A stretch of 64,000 nucleotides of DNA from Methylobacterium iners (GCF_022179305.1 NZ_BPQP01000022.1:1-64000); one strand, 5' to 3'. Shown: positions 7,709 to 18,659, counted from the stretch's first letter. The notes: generated by a model not told the origin, from the letters alone. Made by a program: numbers and translations.

Positions 7709-8917
7709 CTACGGCATCGCGCTCGTCAGGCGCGCCGGTGCCGGTCCTCGGAGCGCGACGCTGACGGGGACCAGCCGCACGCCCCGCGCCTCGAGCTCCC
7801 GCGCCCAGCGCGCGATCCGCTCGATGCTGACCGGCAGCGCGCTCGCCGAAGCGAAGGCGAAGCCCTTCGCCTTCGCCAGCGCCTCCAGGCGGGCGAGTTC
7901 GCGGTCGACCATCTCCGCCCGCGGCACCGCGTCGAGGACGATGTCGGCGCGCGCCGCCGGCACCTTCGCCTTGGCCGCGAGGGCAAGCGACAGGGAGCGG
8001 GGCGAGGCGCCGTCATCGACGAAGGCGAGGCCGCGCGCGCCGATCTCGCGCAGGATCGGCTCCATCGCGGCGGGATCGCTCGTCAGCTTGGCGCCCATGA
8101 AATTGACGATGCCGACAAAGCCGCTGAAGCGGCTCATCGACCAGGACAGGCGGTCGAGGTTCTCGGCCGGCCGCGAGGTCGTCAGCAGGGTCTGGGGACC
8201 CGGATCGCTGTCGGGGTAGTCGAAGGGCTCCATCGGCGCCTGGAGGAAGGCCTCGTGGCCCGCCTCGCGCGCCCGGGCGACCGTCCGTTCGAGATCGCTG
8301 CCGTAGGGCGCGAAGGCGAAGGAGATCGCCGGCGGGAGCTTGGCGATCGCGCTCGCGGTCGCCGCCTGGCCGATGCCGAGCCCGGAGACGAGGATGGCGA
8401 TGCGGGGACCGGCGGGGGCGCCGTCCGGCTCGGAGCGAGCATAGATGTCGAGCGGGCGCAGGCGCCCCTCGCCGAGGCGCGGCAGGGTGCCGTGGCGGCC
8501 GCGCTCGGTCAGCCGCGGATCGGGCGCCGGCGCGAGCTTGACGGGTCCGGCCCTGGGGACCCGGATCACGACGGCGTCGCCGGGGGCGGCGCTCCCGTCC
8601 GGCCGCACCACCACGACCCCGGACGCGTTCTCGACCTCCTGCGCCGAGCGCTGGGAGGAGGCCGGCACCTCGCGGATCGCGGCGGCGACGGGCTGGGGCG
8701 CCGCTGCCGGTGCTTCCCGGATCGCGATGGGGACGATCACCCGCGGCTCTCCGCCCTGCGGGTCGCCTGTCACGGCGACGATGCTCACACCGACGACGAG
8801 CGCGCCCACGAGCCCGCCGACGGCGACCGGCAGCGTGATCCGGACGGCGCCAGGCCGCCAGCGCCTGGCGACGGCCTTCCCGCCGAGCGGTTGCGTCAGG
8901 ATGTCGTCGGAGGCCAC
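7709..8917 (-). CDS. Divergent polysaccharide deacetylase family protein
   Basis: Protein of 402 residues. An N-terminal membrane segment (about 28-50, ITLPVAVGGLVGALVVG) is followed by a Pro/Ala-rich linker to about 165. The C-terminal domain begins IAILVSGLGIGQAAT and includes GHEAFLQAPMEPFDYPDSDP, GFVGIVNFMGAKLT and LAFVDDGASPRS. These are signatures of the divergent polysaccharide deacetylase (YibQ-like) family, an NodB-related fold acting in the envelope. In many proteobacteria it sits downstream of envC and ctpA, as here (137 bp after ctpA), which supports a role in cell-wall remodelling or division. The catalytic competence of this branch is uncertain. Confidence 0.85.
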   Translation of the reverse strand: MASDDILTQPLGGKAVARRWRPGAVRITLPVAVGGLVGALVVGVSIVAVTGDPQGGEPRVIVPIAIREAPAAAPQPVAAAIREVPASSQRSAQEVENASGVVVVRPDGSAAPGDAVVIRVPRAGPVKLAPAPDPRLTERGRHGTLPRLGEGRLRPLDIYARSEPDGAPAGPRIAILVSGLGIGQAATASAIAKLPPAISFAFAPYGSDLERTVARAREAGHEAFLQAPMEPFDYPDSDPGPQTLLTTSRPAENLDRLSWSMSRFSGFVGIVNFMGAKLTSDPAAMEPILREIGARGLAFVDDGASPRSLSLALAAKAKVPAARADIVLDAVPRAEMVDRELARLEALAKAKGFAFASASALPVSIERIARWARELEARGVRLVPVSVALRGPAPARLTSAMP

Positions 8918-9053
8918 GCCGCCCGCTTCCCAAGGCTCCGGGTACCTCGGCCGGCCTGGCCTTCAACGAGAAGCGGCCTCCAACGTCGGTCCCGTCCGAC
9001 ATTGCAGGCCGCTATGGTTAACGTTCCGCTAATCCTTCAGCGGGTTCGGTCGA

Positions 9054-10376
9054 TCAGTTCGGGACGGCGGCCTTCGGCGTGTTGGCCGCGCCCTTCTGGA
9101 TGCCGCGGACGAAGTCGAAGGCCGCGATCAGCTGCTTGTCCTTGGCCGGGTCCGGCGGGACGTAAGCCGACGAGCCGCCGCGCTCCTCGGCATCCTTCTG
9201 CTTGAGGTGGCCCTTGAGCCCGGCCTCGCCCTTCGTCTCGTCCTTGCCCTTCAGCTCGTCCGGCACCTCCTGCAGGACCTCCTGGTCCGGCTCGATGCCC
9301 TTGGCCTGGATCGAGCGGCCGGACGGCGTGTAGTAGCGCGCCGTGGTCAGGCGCAGCGCGCCGCTGCCGCCGAGCGGGATGATCGACTGCACGGAGCCCT
9401 TGCCGAAGGAGCGGGTGCCGAGCACGGTGGCGCGCTTGTGGTCCTGGAGCGCGCCGGCGACGATCTCCGAGGCCGAGGCGGAGCCGCCGTTGACGAGCAC
9501 GACGATCGGCTTGCCCTTGGTGAGGTCGCCTCCCTTCGCCGAGAAGCGCTGGGTCTCGTCGGCGTTGCGGCCGCGGGTCGAGACGATCTCGCCGCGGTCG
9601 AGGAAGGCGTCCGACACGAGCACCGCCTGGTCGAGCAAGCCGCCCGGATTGTTGCGCAGGTCGAGGACGTAGCCCTTGAGCTTCTCGGAACCGATCTCGC
9701 TCGAGAGCTTGTCGATGGCGCTGCGCAGGCCGTCGAAGGTCTGCTCGTTGAACTGGGTGAGGCGGATATAGGCGACATCGCCGCCCTCGGCGCGCGAGCG
9801 CACGGGCTTGATCTTGATCACGTCGCGGTTGAGCGTGACCTCGATCGGCTCCTTCGCCTCCTTGCGGTTGATCTTGAGCTTGACCGGCGAGTTGACCGGC
9901 CCGCGCATCTTGTCGACGGCCTGGTTGAGGGTGAGGCCCTGGACCTGGTCCTCGTCGATCTGCGTGATCACGTCGTTCGAGAGGATGCCGGCCTTCGAGG
10001 CGGGCGTGTCGTCGATGGGCGAGACGACCTTGATCAGGCCCTCCTCCATCGTGACCTCGATGCCGAGTCCGCCGAACTCGCCGCGGGTCTGCACCTGCAT
10101 GTCGCGGAAGCTCTTGGAATCCATGTAGCTCGAATGGGGATCGAGCGAGGTCAGCATGCCGTTGACCGCCGCCTCGATCAGCTTGGCCTCCTCCGGCTTC
10201 TCGACGTAGTCGGTGCGGACCTTCTCGAACACGTCGCCGAACAGGCTGAGCTGACGGTAGGTCTCGGCCGAGGCCGCCACCGCGCTGGTTCCGGACAGCA
10301 GGTGCGTTTGCGTCGCGATGACGGACGTTCCGGCGCCCAGAAACGCGCCGACCAGAACCAGGGAAATCTTGCGCAT
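9054..10376 (-). CDS. ctpA: Carboxy-terminal processing protease, S41 family
   Basis: Periplasmic serine protease of 440 residues. An N-terminal export segment ([20 protein letters not shown]) leads to the S41 cap (DPHSSYMD), then a PDZ domain at about 85-170 (GGLGIEV, TPASKAGI, MRGPVNSPV). The protease core has LRNNPGGLLDQAV, the catalytic Ser in NGGSASASEI near 300 and Lys in RSFGKGSVQ near 325, the Ser-Lys dyad of tail-specific proteases. The ATG at 10376 shares one base with the envC stop (TAATG), implying translational coupling. CtpA-type enzymes process envelope proteins and peptidoglycan hydrolases, and LytM-protein regulation fits the neighbour. Confidence 0.92.
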   Translation of the reverse strand: MRKISLVLVGAFLGAGTSVIATQTHLLSGTSAVAASAETYRQLSLFGDVFEKVRTDYVEKPEEAKLIEAAVNGMLTSLDPHSSYMDSKSFRDMQVQTRGEFGGLGIEVTMEEGLIKVVSPIDDTPASKAGILSNDVITQIDEDQVQGLTLNQAVDKMRGPVNSPVKLKINRKEAKEPIEVTLNRDVIKIKPVRSRAEGGDVAYIRLTQFNEQTFDGLRSAIDKLSSEIGSEKLKGYVLDLRNNPGGLLDQAVLVSDAFLDRGEIVSTRGRNADETQRFSAKGGDLTKGKPIVVLVNGGSASASEIVAGALQDHKRATVLGTRSFGKGSVQSIIPLGGSGALRLTTARYYTPSGRSIQAKGIEPDQEVLQEVPDELKGKDETKGEAGLKGHLKQKDAEERGGSSAYVPPDPAKDKQLIAAFDFVRGIQKGAANTPKAAVPN

Positions 10377-11749
10377 TATCCGCGAACCTTCTCGCTGGGG
10401 CTCTTCGCCCACCAAGGCTCCGGATCGATGGAGCCGCCGTCTTTCCTGAACTCGACGTAGAGAACCGGATCGCTTCGATCGTCGCCGGCCGCGGGAGCGG
10501 GTGAACCACCCTCCCCCATCACCGCCACGGGCTCTCCCGCGAGCACGAACTGTCCGACCTCGACGTTGATCCCGTCCATGCCTGCCAGCAAGAGATAGTA
10601 GCCATCGCCCGCGTTGATGATCAAGAGTCGCCCGTAAGACCGGAACTGGCCCGCGAAGGAGACCCAGCCGTCGGCCGGAGAGGCGACCACCGCCCTGGGG
10701 CGCGTGGCAAGCGATATGCCGCGCGACGTCCCGCCATTGCCGTCGGGCTGATTGAAATTACGCACAATCGCGCCGCTGACGGGCCGTGGCAGCTCGCCGC
10801 GTGCCTCCGCGAAGCGGATCTTCGGCGCAAGACGCGCGGGATCGCGGCTGCCGGCCGCTGCGAAGCGGTCCCGGGTCGCGCGGGCCTCCCGCTCCTCGGC
10901 GTCGCGGGCGGCCTCCGCTGCCTTCCGCGCCGAGGAGACCTCGCCCTCCATGCGGTCGATCAACTCCTTGAGGGAGCGGGCCTGACTGGCGAGCTCCGCC
11001 GTCCGGCCCCGCTCGGCGACGAGCCCGCTCTCGACGTCGGCGAGCCGGGTGCGGCGCGCGGTCACCAGGGCATTCAGCCGCTGCTGCTCGCGCGCCCATC
11101 CGGCGAGGTCGCCCTGCAGGCTCTGCCGGTCCGCGGCGATCAGACCCTTGAGGCGGACCAGCTCGGTGAGGTCCGCAGCGAGCGTCTCGGCCTCGCCGCG
11201 CAGCTCCGGCACCACGGCCCCGAGCAGCATCGAGGTGCGGATCACGGCCAGAACGTCCTCCGGCTGCACCAGCACGGCCGGCGGAGGACGGCGGCCCATG
11301 CGCTGCAGGGCCGCCAGGATCTCGGCGATGACGCCGCGCCGCGCCTCGAGGGAGCGCCGGATCGCCGTCTCGCTGGTCCCGAGCGTCTTCAGGCGCTCCT
11401 CCAGCCGGCTCATCCGATCCTCGGTCGCCTGGGATTGGCGCGCGGCGTCGAGCAGCGCCGCGTTCAGCTTGGCCCGATCTCCGCCGATCGCCTTGATCTC
11501 GGCCTCGAACTGGGCGCCCGCACCCTTGCTCGCGGCCAGGGCCTCCTCGATCTGCCGAAGGCTCTCCGCGCGGCGGTTCTTCTCCTCCAGCGTCCACTGG
11601 GCGGAATCGGGAAGCGCGACCTCCTGCGGAAAGGCAGGGGACATGATCAGGGCCATGAGGATCGCGGCGAGAACGCCGCAAAGGCGCGGCTTCGGGCGCC
11701 GAGCCGAGCTGGATGAAGGGTCGAGCATATCCCGCCATTCGTCGGTCAT
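10376..11749 (-). CDS. envC: EnvC-like murein hydrolase activator
   Basis: Protein of 457 residues with an export signal (about 22-42), a long coiled coil (about 50-300, rich in Arg, Glu, Ala and Leu heptads), and a C-terminal LytM/M23 domain (about 335-445). The metallopeptidase metal ligands are absent: the usual H-x-G-x-D position reads SRGISLA, and the later H-x-H region reads [10 protein letters not shown] degenerate LytM domain behind a coiled coil is the hallmark of EnvC, which activates amidases at the septum rather than cutting peptidoglycan itself. It overlaps rlmH by 4 bp (ATGA) and ctpA by 1 bp. Confidence 0.9.
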   Translation of the reverse strand: MTDEWRDMLDPSSSSARRPKPRLCGVLAAILMALIMSPAFPQEVALPDSAQWTLEEKNRRAESLRQIEEALAASKGAGAQFEAEIKAIGGDRAKLNAALLDAARQSQATEDRMSRLEERLKTLGTSETAIRRSLEARRGVIAEILAALQRMGRRPPPAVLVQPEDVLAVIRTSMLLGAVVPELRGEAETLAADLTELVRLKGLIAADRQSLQGDLAGWAREQQRLNALVTARRTRLADVESGLVAERGRTAELASQARSLKELIDRMEGEVSSARKAAEAARDAEEREARATRDRFAAAGSRDPARLAPKIRFAEARGELPRPVSGAIVRNFNQPDGNGGTSRGISLATRPRAVVASPADGWVSFAGQFRSYGRLLIINAGDGYYLLLAGMDGINVEVGQFVLAGEPVAVMGEGGSPAPAAGDDRSDPVLYVEFRKDGGSIDPEPWWAKSPSEKVRG

Positions 11750-12249
11750 GGCGCCTCGGGATCGCCGCGGTGATAGGGGTGACCCGCCAGGATCGTGAGC
11801 GTGCGGTAAACCTGCTCCAGGGCCAGGACGCGCACAAGACCGTGGGGCAGGGTCGCCGCTCCGAAGGCGAGCGACAGGTCGGCGCGCGCGCGGACCGCGC
11901 GGTCGAGACCGTCGGCGCCGCCGATGGCGATCACCAGTGCCGTTCGGCCGGCGTCGCGCCAGGCCGCGACGCGCTCGGCAATTCGCTCGCTCGCCAAATC
12001 GGAACGCCCGCGCTCGTCATAGGCGAGCAGGATTCCATCGGTCGTGGGCAGGTGGGCGAGAATGGCCGCGCCCTCCTCGGCGCATCGATCCGGCGCACGT
12101 CTGGCGCGGCTCTCGGCAATCTCGGCGACGTCGCATCCGGCAAACCCCAGCGAGCGGCCGACCTGAACGGCGCGATCGCGGTACCGCGCTGCGAGGTCGC
12201 GCTCCGGCCCGGCCTTCAGCCGCCCGACCGCCGCGACGAGGAGGCGCAT
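11746..12249 (-). CDS. rlmH: 23S rRNA pseudouridine(1915)-N3 methyltransferase
   Basis: SPOUT methyltransferase of 167 residues. It methylates N3 of pseudouridine 1915 in helix 69 of 23S rRNA in assembled 70S ribosomes. Family marks are [16 protein letters not shown] at the start, [11 protein letters not shown] (about 75-85), [11 protein letters not shown] for the knotted SAM site (about 108-118), and the end [18 protein letters not shown]. The length is slightly above the usual 155-160. The ATG at 12249 was chosen because the upstream residues are low-complexity Arg/Ala. The gene lies between rsfS and envC, the standard alphaproteobacterial order. Confidence 0.93.
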   Translation of the reverse strand: MRLLVAAVGRLKAGPERDLAARYRDRAVQVGRSLGFAGCDVAEIAESRARRAPDRCAEEGAAILAHLPTTDGILLAYDERGRSDLASERIAERVAAWRDAGRTALVIAIGGADGLDRAVRARADLSLAFGAATLPHGLVRVLALEQVYRTLTILAGHPYHRGDPEAP

Positions 12250-12277
12250 GGTCCGCGCCCGCCGGCGGGCCCGAGCC

Positions 12278-12577
12278 TCAGCCGGCCAGGAGACCGGCGG
12301 GACGGTCCGCGCCCCACATCTTCTCGAGATTGTAGAAGCCTCGTACCTCGGGGCGGAAGATATGGACGAGCACGTCGCCCGCATCGATCAGCACCCAATC
12401 GCAGGCCGGCAGGCCTTCGACCCGGGCCGAGCCGAAGCCCTTCGACTTCATGTCCTGCAGGATGCGGTCGGCGATGGCGCCGACATGGCGCTGCGAGCGG
12501 CCGGAGGTGATGATCATCGTGTCCGCGAGCGACGTCTTGCCGACGAGGTCGATCTCGATCGTCTCCTCGGCCTTCAT
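12278..12577 (-). CDS. rsfS: Ribosome silencing factor RsfS
   Basis: Iojap/RsfS family protein binding L14 on the 50S subunit to block 70S formation under starvation. Conserved segments are [34 protein letters not shown] and FYNLEKMW. The only ATG (12577, [10 protein letters not shown]) gives 99 residues but removes the first helix found in all family members. The frame stays open upstream and encodes that helix ([16 protein letters not shown]), yet no ATG, GTG or TTG occurs before the in-frame stop near 12709. A CTG at 12676 would give 132 residues. I list the ATG form but think the true start is upstream. nadD precedes it. Confidence 0.88.
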   Translation of the reverse strand: MKAEETIEIDLVGKTSLADTMIITSGRSQRHVGAIADRILQDMKSKGFGSARVEGLPACDWVLIDAGDVLVHIFRPEVRGFYNLEKMWGADRPAGLLAG

Positions 12578-12758
12578 GTCCTCCAGGCAATCGAGGGCCA
12601 GCGCCCGCAGATCGCCGATCTTCGCGTCGGCGGCTTGTTCGGAAGCGGCCGTCTCGGTGTGGGTGGAGGCGTTCAGGGTCTGATTTCCCGAAGTGTCGGC
12701 GGAACGGCCGCTGCGTCATGAAGGTCTGACCCAAGTTTGGAGGCTTCCCGCTCCATTT

Positions 12759-13337
12759 TCAATAGTTCGCCGAGCTTCTGTCCCTGACGCGCAACGCGGT
12801 GGAGGAGAGCGTCGAGCGCGGGCCGTGGAGAAAGGTCCAGGCCGGAGGCCTCCTGTCGGCAAGCCGCCCGGCGGCCTCCTCCTCCACCCGGAAGCGCGCG
12901 AGCGCCTGCGCCGCCCGAGACCCGGGAGCCGACAGCGTGAAGCCCGGCCGGTCGATCACGGCGATCGGCATCATCGCGGCGATCGACCGGAAGCCCTGCC
13001 AGCGATGGAAGCTCGCGAGGCTGTCGGCGCCCATGATCCAGACGAAATGCACGGCCGGGTGGCGCAGGCGCAGGTAGCGCAGGCTCTGGCGCGTGTAGCG
13101 CGCGCCGATCGCGCTCTCGAAGTCGGTGACCAGGATGCGCGGATGGGATGCGACGCGCCGGGCCGTCTCCACCCGCACCTCGAGCGGAGCGAGCTCGCCG
13201 TGATCCTTCAACGGATTGCCAGGCGTGACCATCCACCAGATCCGGTCGAGGCGCAGCCGCCGCAACGCCGTCAGGCTGACATGCCGGTGGCCCGGATGGG
13301 CCGGATTGAAGGACCCGCCATACAGGCCGATCCGCAT
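12759..13337 (-). CDS. nadD: Nicotinate-nucleotide adenylyltransferase
   Basis: Adenylates nicotinate mononucleotide to deamido-NAD in NAD synthesis. The 192-residue product begins MRIGLYGGSFNPAHPGHRHV, carrying the GGSFNPxHxGH nucleotide-binding motif, then WWMVTPGNPLK, FVWIMGADSL and TFLHGPRSTLSSTALR, the ISSTxIR signature. A GTG at 13370 would add 11 residues (VPVRLPPALPG) and place the start 9 bp after proA's stop; relatives often carry such a short extension, so it is a real alternative. Frames reaching further upstream are Arg-rich shadows of proA. Confidence 0.92.
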   Translation of the reverse strand: MRIGLYGGSFNPAHPGHRHVSLTALRRLRLDRIWWMVTPGNPLKDHGELAPLEVRVETARRVASHPRILVTDFESAIGARYTRQSLRYLRLRHPAVHFVWIMGADSLASFHRWQGFRSIAAMMPIAVIDRPGFTLSAPGSRAAQALARFRVEEEAAGRLADRRPPAWTFLHGPRSTLSSTALRVRDRSSANY

Positions 13338-13378
13338 GCCGGGCAGGGCCGGCGGCAGCCGCACCGGCACGGACTGGC

Positions 13379-14686
13379 TCAGGGCCGGGTCTGCCCGCTC
13401 CCGTGGACGCGGTACTTGAAGGTCGTCAGCTGCTCGACGCCGACGGGGCCGCGGGCATGCATCCGCCCCGTGGCGATGCCGATCTCGGCACCGAACCCGA
13501 ACTCGCCACCGTCGGCGAACTGGGTCGACGCGTTGTGCGCCACGATCGCGGAATCGACCTCGGCGAGGAAGCGCGTCGCTTCCGCCGCGTCGTCGGTGAC
13601 GATCGCATCGGTGTGATGCGAGCCGTAGGTCTCGATATGGTCGATCGCCGCGTCGAGCCCGTCGACGACGCGCGCCGCGATGATGGCGTCGAGGTACTCC
13701 GTCCGCCAATCGGCCTCGGTCGCGGCGGTCACGCGCGGATCCGCGGCCTGGACGGCGGCATCGCCCCGCACCGCGCAGCCGGCCTCGATCAGGGCCGCGA
13801 CGAGGGGCAGGAGATGCGTCCCGGCGCAGGCGCGATCGACGAGCAGGGTCTCGGCGGCGCCGCAGATGCCGGTGCGGCGCATCTTGCTGTTGAGGACCAC
13901 CGTGCGGGCCATGTCGAGGTCGGCGGCCGCCGCCACGTAGACGTGACAGACGCCGTCGAGATGCGCGAAGACCGGGACCCGCGCCTCGGCCTGGACCCGC
14001 TCGACGAGGCCACGTCCGCCCCGGGGCACGATCACGTCGATGCAGCCGTCGAGGCCCGCCAGCATGGCGCCGACGGCGGCGCGGTCCCGGGTCGGCACGA
14101 GCTGGACCGCGTCGGCGGGCAGGCCGGCCGCAACGAGGCCGGCGCTCATCGCACGGGCGATCGCCATGGCGGTGCGGTGGCTGTCGGAGCCGGCGCGCAG
14201 GATCGCGGCGTTGCCGGCCTTGAGGCAGAGGGCGCCGGCATCGGCGGTGACGTTCGGACGGCTCTCGAAGATGACGCCAACGACGCCCAGCGGCACGGCG
14301 ATCCGCTCGATGAGCAGGCCGTTCGGGCGCTCGAAGGCCGCGATCTGGCGTCCGACCGGATCGGGGAGCGCGCCGATCTTCTGGACCGCGTCGGCGATCG
14401 CCGCCAGGCGGCCTTCGTCGAGGGTGAGGCGATCGATCAGAGCGGACGTCTGCCCGGCACTCCGGGCCGCGGCGACGTCGCGGGCATTCTCCGCGAGGAT
14501 GACGTCCCGGTCGGCGCGCAGGCGCTCGGCGATCAGCCGGAGGGCGATGTCCTTGGTCTGCGCGGAGGCGAGCCCGATCTGGCGGGCCGCAGCGCGTGCG
14601 CGCTTGCCGATCTGCGCCATCTGCATGGCGAGGTCGGCGTCGATGGCGAAGTCGGAGCGCAAATTCAGGACCGGCACTGTCTTCAT
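13379..14686 (-). CDS. proA: Gamma-glutamyl phosphate reductase
   Basis: Second enzyme of proline synthesis, an NADPH-dependent reductase of glutamyl-5-phosphate to the semialdehyde. The 435-residue protein has the aldehyde-dehydrogenase-like fold: [19 protein letters not shown] (about 125-143), LIVxPRGG-type loop [15 protein letters not shown], and the catalytic Cys in [15 protein letters not shown] near 275. The end [20 protein letters not shown] is typical. Length is normal. It lies about 90 bp after proB and before nadD, all leftward, consistent with one operon. Confidence 0.96.
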   Translation of the reverse strand: MKTVPVLNLRSDFAIDADLAMQMAQIGKRARAAARQIGLASAQTKDIALRLIAERLRADRDVILAENARDVAAARSAGQTSALIDRLTLDEGRLAAIADAVQKIGALPDPVGRQIAAFERPNGLLIERIAVPLGVVGVIFESRPNVTADAGALCLKAGNAAILRAGSDSHRTAMAIARAMSAGLVAAGLPADAVQLVPTRDRAAVGAMLAGLDGCIDVIVPRGGRGLVERVQAEARVPVFAHLDGVCHVYVAAAADLDMARTVVLNSKMRRTGICGAAETLLVDRACAGTHLLPLVAALIEAGCAVRGDAAVQAADPRVTAATEADWRTEYLDAIIAARVVDGLDAAIDHIETYGSHHTDAIVTDDAAEATRFLAEVDSAIVAHNASTQFADGGEFGFGAEIGIATGRMHARGPVGVEQLTTFKYRVHGSGQTRP

Positions 14687-14776
14687 CCCCGCGGCCTCGT
14701 CGCAGCGGCCGCCCGTGTCAATCCACCCTCATGCCACGCGAGGATGCGACAAAACAAGCACGCTGAACCGCATGCC

Positions 14777-15898
14777 TCACCCGCCCGCCATGGCGAGGTC
14801 GTCGCGGTGGATCATCTCGGCGCGGCCGGGATGGGTGAGAAGTTCGGCGATCTCGCGGCTCGTGCGGCCGATGATGCCGGCCGCCTGCGTGCTGTCGTAG
14901 GCGACGAGGCCCCGGCCCAGCGTGCGTCCGGAAGCGTCGCGGATGATGACGGCGTCGCCCCGCCCGAAGCTGCCCTCGATGGCGGTGACGCCCACCGGCA
15001 GCAGGCTGGCGCCCCCCTGCAGCGCACGTGCCGCTCCCTGGTCGACGACGAGCGCACCGCGCGGCTCCAGCGAGCCGGCGATCCAAGCCTTGCGCGCGGC
15101 GATGGGGTTCGAGCCGGACAGGAACCAGGTGCAGCGCCCGCCCTGGAGGATCGTGCGCAGCGGGTTCTTCCCCCGTCCGTCGGCGATGATCATGTGCGTG
15201 CCGCCGCTGGCGGCGATCTTGCCGGCCTCGACCTTGGTGCGCATGCCGCCGCGGGAGAGTTCCGAGGCCGGCCCGCCCGCCATGGACTCGATCTCGGGCG
15301 TGATCCGCTCGACGAGGGGCAGGTGGCGCGCCTGCGGGTCGGTCGCCGGGGGCGCCGTGTAGAGACCGTCGATGTCGGAGAACAGCACGAGCACGTCGGC
15401 GCCGATCATGGTGGCGACGCGGGCGGCGAGGCGATCGTTGTCGCCGTATCGGATCTCGCTCGTGGCGACCGTGTCGTTCTCGTTGACCACGGGGACGGCG
15501 CGCACTTCGAGGAGCTTCAAGACGGTGGCGCGGGCGTTGAGGTAGCGGCGGCGCTCCTCGGTGTCCTGCGGCGTGACCAGGATCTGCCCGGCGGCGATGC
15601 CGTGATGGCCGAGCGCCTCGGACCAGTGCCGAGCGAGCGAGATCTGGCCCACCGCGGCGGCGGCCTGGCTCTCTTCAAGCCGCAACGTGCCGGGCGCATA
15701 GCCGAGGACGGTGCGGCCCAGCGCGATCGCGCCGGAGGACACCACGAGCACGTCGACGCCCCGCGCATGCAGCTCGGCGATGTCCTCGGCGAGCGCCGCG
15801 AGCCAGGCATGGCGCAGGCGACCGCGGCTCCGGTCGACGAGAAGCGCCGAGCCGACCTTGAGAACGACGCGGCGGAAATCCTGGAGGGCGGGTGTCAT
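14777..15898 (-). CDS. proB: Glutamate 5-kinase
   Basis: First enzyme of proline synthesis, phosphorylating glutamate with ATP; usually inhibited by proline. The 373-residue protein has an amino-acid kinase domain ([63 protein letters not shown]) to about 255 and a PUA domain at about 275-360 ([20 protein letters not shown]). Start [10 protein letters not shown] at 15898; the ATG overlaps the stop codon of the vapC relic upstream (CCATGA). In related genomes proB normally lies next to obgE, but here a toxin-antitoxin locus separates them. Confidence 0.95.
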   Translation of the reverse strand: MTPALQDFRRVVLKVGSALLVDRSRGRLRHAWLAALAEDIAELHARGVDVLVVSSGAIALGRTVLGYAPGTLRLEESQAAAAVGQISLARHWSEALGHHGIAAGQILVTPQDTEERRRYLNARATVLKLLEVRAVPVVNENDTVATSEIRYGDNDRLAARVATMIGADVLVLFSDIDGLYTAPPATDPQARHLPLVERITPEIESMAGGPASELSRGGMRTKVEAGKIAASGGTHMIIADGRGKNPLRTILQGGRCTWFLSGSNPIAARKAWIAGSLEPRGALVVDQGAARALQGGASLLPVGVTAIEGSFGRGDAVIIRDASGRTLGRGLVAYDSTQAAGIIGRTSREIAELLTHPGRAEMIHRDDLAMAGG

Positions 15899-16026
15899 GG
15901 GACGGGTCGGTACGCGGGCTCGATGTCCGTGTGCACGAAGTCGTTGCCCTTGAACAAGAGCGGCAGGCCGTGGACCTTGGCGGCCGCATCGACGAGGCCA
16001 TCGCCGGAACTCGGTTTCCTCACCAC
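15895..16026 (-). pseudogene. VapC toxin C-terminal relic
   Basis: A short leftward frame ending at the proB start encodes [20 protein letters not shown] then [16 protein letters not shown]. This matches the last third of PIN-domain VapC/FitB toxins, where the pattern is GDxxxYALAKxxGxPLLFKGxDFxxTDI. The first two thirds of the toxin, and any antitoxin, are missing. A GTG-initiated peptide of about 44 residues is possible but would lack most of the active site. Its stop overlaps the proB ATG. It is read opposite to the intact Phd-VapC pair that begins 50 bp away. Confidence 0.7.
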
Positions 16027-16056
16027 GGCTCTGGCGAATCTTGCCTTTGTGGCTGC

Positions 16057-16068
16057 ATGTAGCTACAT
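16057..16068. promoter_or_regulatory. Perfect 12-bp palindrome, likely antitoxin operator
   Basis: ATGTAGCTACAT is a perfect inverted repeat 8 bp before the antitoxin ATG at 16077. Phd/YefM antitoxins repress their own promoter by binding short palindromes at this position, so an autoregulatory operator is likely. No experiment supports this particular site. Confidence 0.5.
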
Positions 16069-16076
16069 CGCGAACC

Positions 16077-16346
16077 ATGACGATCGTGTCGATCCGCGAA
16101 GCGAAGAACCGCCTGACGGCGCTGGCCCGTCAGGTCGAGAACGGCGAGACGATCGTCGTTACCCGCAACGGTCGGCCGGTTTTTGATCTCGTGCCCCATC
16201 AGCCCCGCAAAGGGCTGCGATGGGAGGCGATCGACGCGTTCAAGGCGAAGCACGGGATCACCACCATCGCGCCCTTCGTCGCGGAGGACTTCGACGATCC
16301 GTTGCCTGACGATTTTCTCCTGCGCCCGTTGCCGCCGGACGCATGA
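16077..16346 (+). CDS. Phd/YefM-family antitoxin
   Basis: Protein of 89 residues. The N-terminal [20 protein letters not shown] followed by [19 protein letters not shown] is the DNA-binding Phd/YefM fold (1-50). The C-terminal part ([20 protein letters not shown] plus an acidic/proline tail) would neutralise the toxin. The gene overlaps the toxin by 4 bp (ATGA), the normal coupling in such modules. A 12-bp palindrome before the start suggests autoregulation. The pair is rightward, against the flanking operon, which marks it as an insertion. Confidence 0.88.
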   Translation: MTIVSIREAKNRLTALARQVENGETIVVTRNGRPVFDLVPHQPRKGLRWEAIDAFKAKHGITTIAPFVAEDFDDPLPDDFLLRPLPPDA

Positions 16347-16732
16347 AGCTCCTGCTCGATACCCACATCTTCCTGGCCCTGATCGAGAGAAGGACGGGCG
16401 GCTTCCCCCCAGGCGTCCAGCGGTTGCTCGCCGAGCCGGCGGGCGAGTTCCATGTGAGCGTGGCGAGCCTGTGGGAAATCGCCATCAAATGGCGGCTGGG
16501 CAAGCTCCGGCTGACGCCGGACCTCAGGACGCTCCCCGAACTCATCGCCGGTCTCGGGATAGACCTCGTGCCGATCAACGGGCACCGCGCCCTTGCGTCC
16601 GTCGAACCCGAGCCGGCCACCCGCGATCCGTTCGATAAGATGCTGCTCGCTCAATGCCAGGTCGAGAACCTCCGGCTCGTGACGATCGATCGGGCACTCG
16701 TCGCCCACCCATTCGCGGCGAAGGCAGACTGA
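16343..16732 (+). CDS. vapC: VapC-type PIN-domain toxin
   Basis: Protein of 129 residues with a PIN ribonuclease domain. Acidic metal ligands are D6 in LLLDTHIF, E45 in SLWEIAIK, the Asp pair in RDPFDKMLLAQ near 92-97, and D115 in RLVTIDRAL. VapC toxins cut tRNA or rRNA when not bound by antitoxin. All ligands are present, so the toxin is probably active. It is translationally coupled to the Phd-like antitoxin. obgE ends 80 bp further on, in the convergent direction. Confidence 0.9.
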   Translation: MKLLLDTHIFLALIERRTGGFPPGVQRLLAEPAGEFHVSVASLWEIAIKWRLGKLRLTPDLRTLPELIAGLGIDLVPINGHRALASVEPEPATRDPFDKMLLAQCQVENLRLVTIDRALVAHPFAAKAD

Positions 16733-16812
16733 CCCCTACGGCGCTACCCCGTCACGAGTGCCGGGATCATGCGCCAGGATCACGCCTTCGCTTCGAGATC
16801 GCACCGCGTGAC

Positions 16813-18223
<1,411 letters not shown>

Positions 18224-18260
18224 CTGGGATTACTCCGAATCTGGGTTGGCGGGGCTAAGA

Positions 18261-18659
18261 TCAGGCTTCGGCCGAGGCGGTCGCGGGCAGCGACTCGGCT
18301 TTCTCGGCCTTGGCCCTGCGCGCCGGCGCCTTCGACGACTGACCGCCCGCGCTGATCTCGGTGATGCGCACGACGGTGTGGTGCTGGCGATGACCGCGCT
18401 TGCGGCGCGAGTTCTGGCGGCGGCGCTTCTTGAAGGCGATCACCTTCTTGTCGCGGCCATGGCCGACGATCTCGCCGGTAACGCCGATGCCGGTGAGCAG
18501 CGGCGCGCCGACCTGGGTCACGCCCTCGCCGTCCGTGAAGAGCAGCACGTCGCCGAAGGTGACGGTGGCGCCCTCCTCGCCCTCGAGCGTGGCGATCGTG
18601 ATGGTGTCGTTGGCGGCGACGCGGTACTGCTTGCCGCCCGTCTTGATGACTGCGAACAT
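18261..18659 (-). CDS. rplU: 50S ribosomal protein L21
   Basis: Protein of 132 residues. It begins MFAVIKTGGKQYRVAANDTI and contains the L21 signature KVIAFKKRRRQNSRRKRGHR, with the RRKxGHRQ rRNA-binding tract. An Ala/Lys-rich C-terminal tail of about 30 residues (KAPARRAKAEKAESL) is an alphaproteobacterial extension. The frame stays open upstream of the ATG, but those residues have no L21 similarity. First gene of the leftward rplU-rpmA pair; its promoter should lie in 18660-18870. Confidence 0.98.
   Translation of the reverse strand: MFAVIKTGGKQYRVAANDTITIATLEGEEGATVTFGDVLLFTDGEGVTQVGAPLLTGIGVTGEIVGHGRDKKVIAFKKRRRQNSRRKRGHRQHHTVVRITEISAGGQSSKAPARRAKAEKAESLPATASAEA

Noticed and set aside
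10376-11749. Active M23 endopeptidase
   Set aside because: The metal-binding His and Asp positions are replaced, so the protein is better described as an EnvC-type activator.
13403-16186. Rightward 927-codon frame across proA and proB
   Set aside because: Antisense shadow of two enzymes with full motif sets; no ribosome site or family resemblance.
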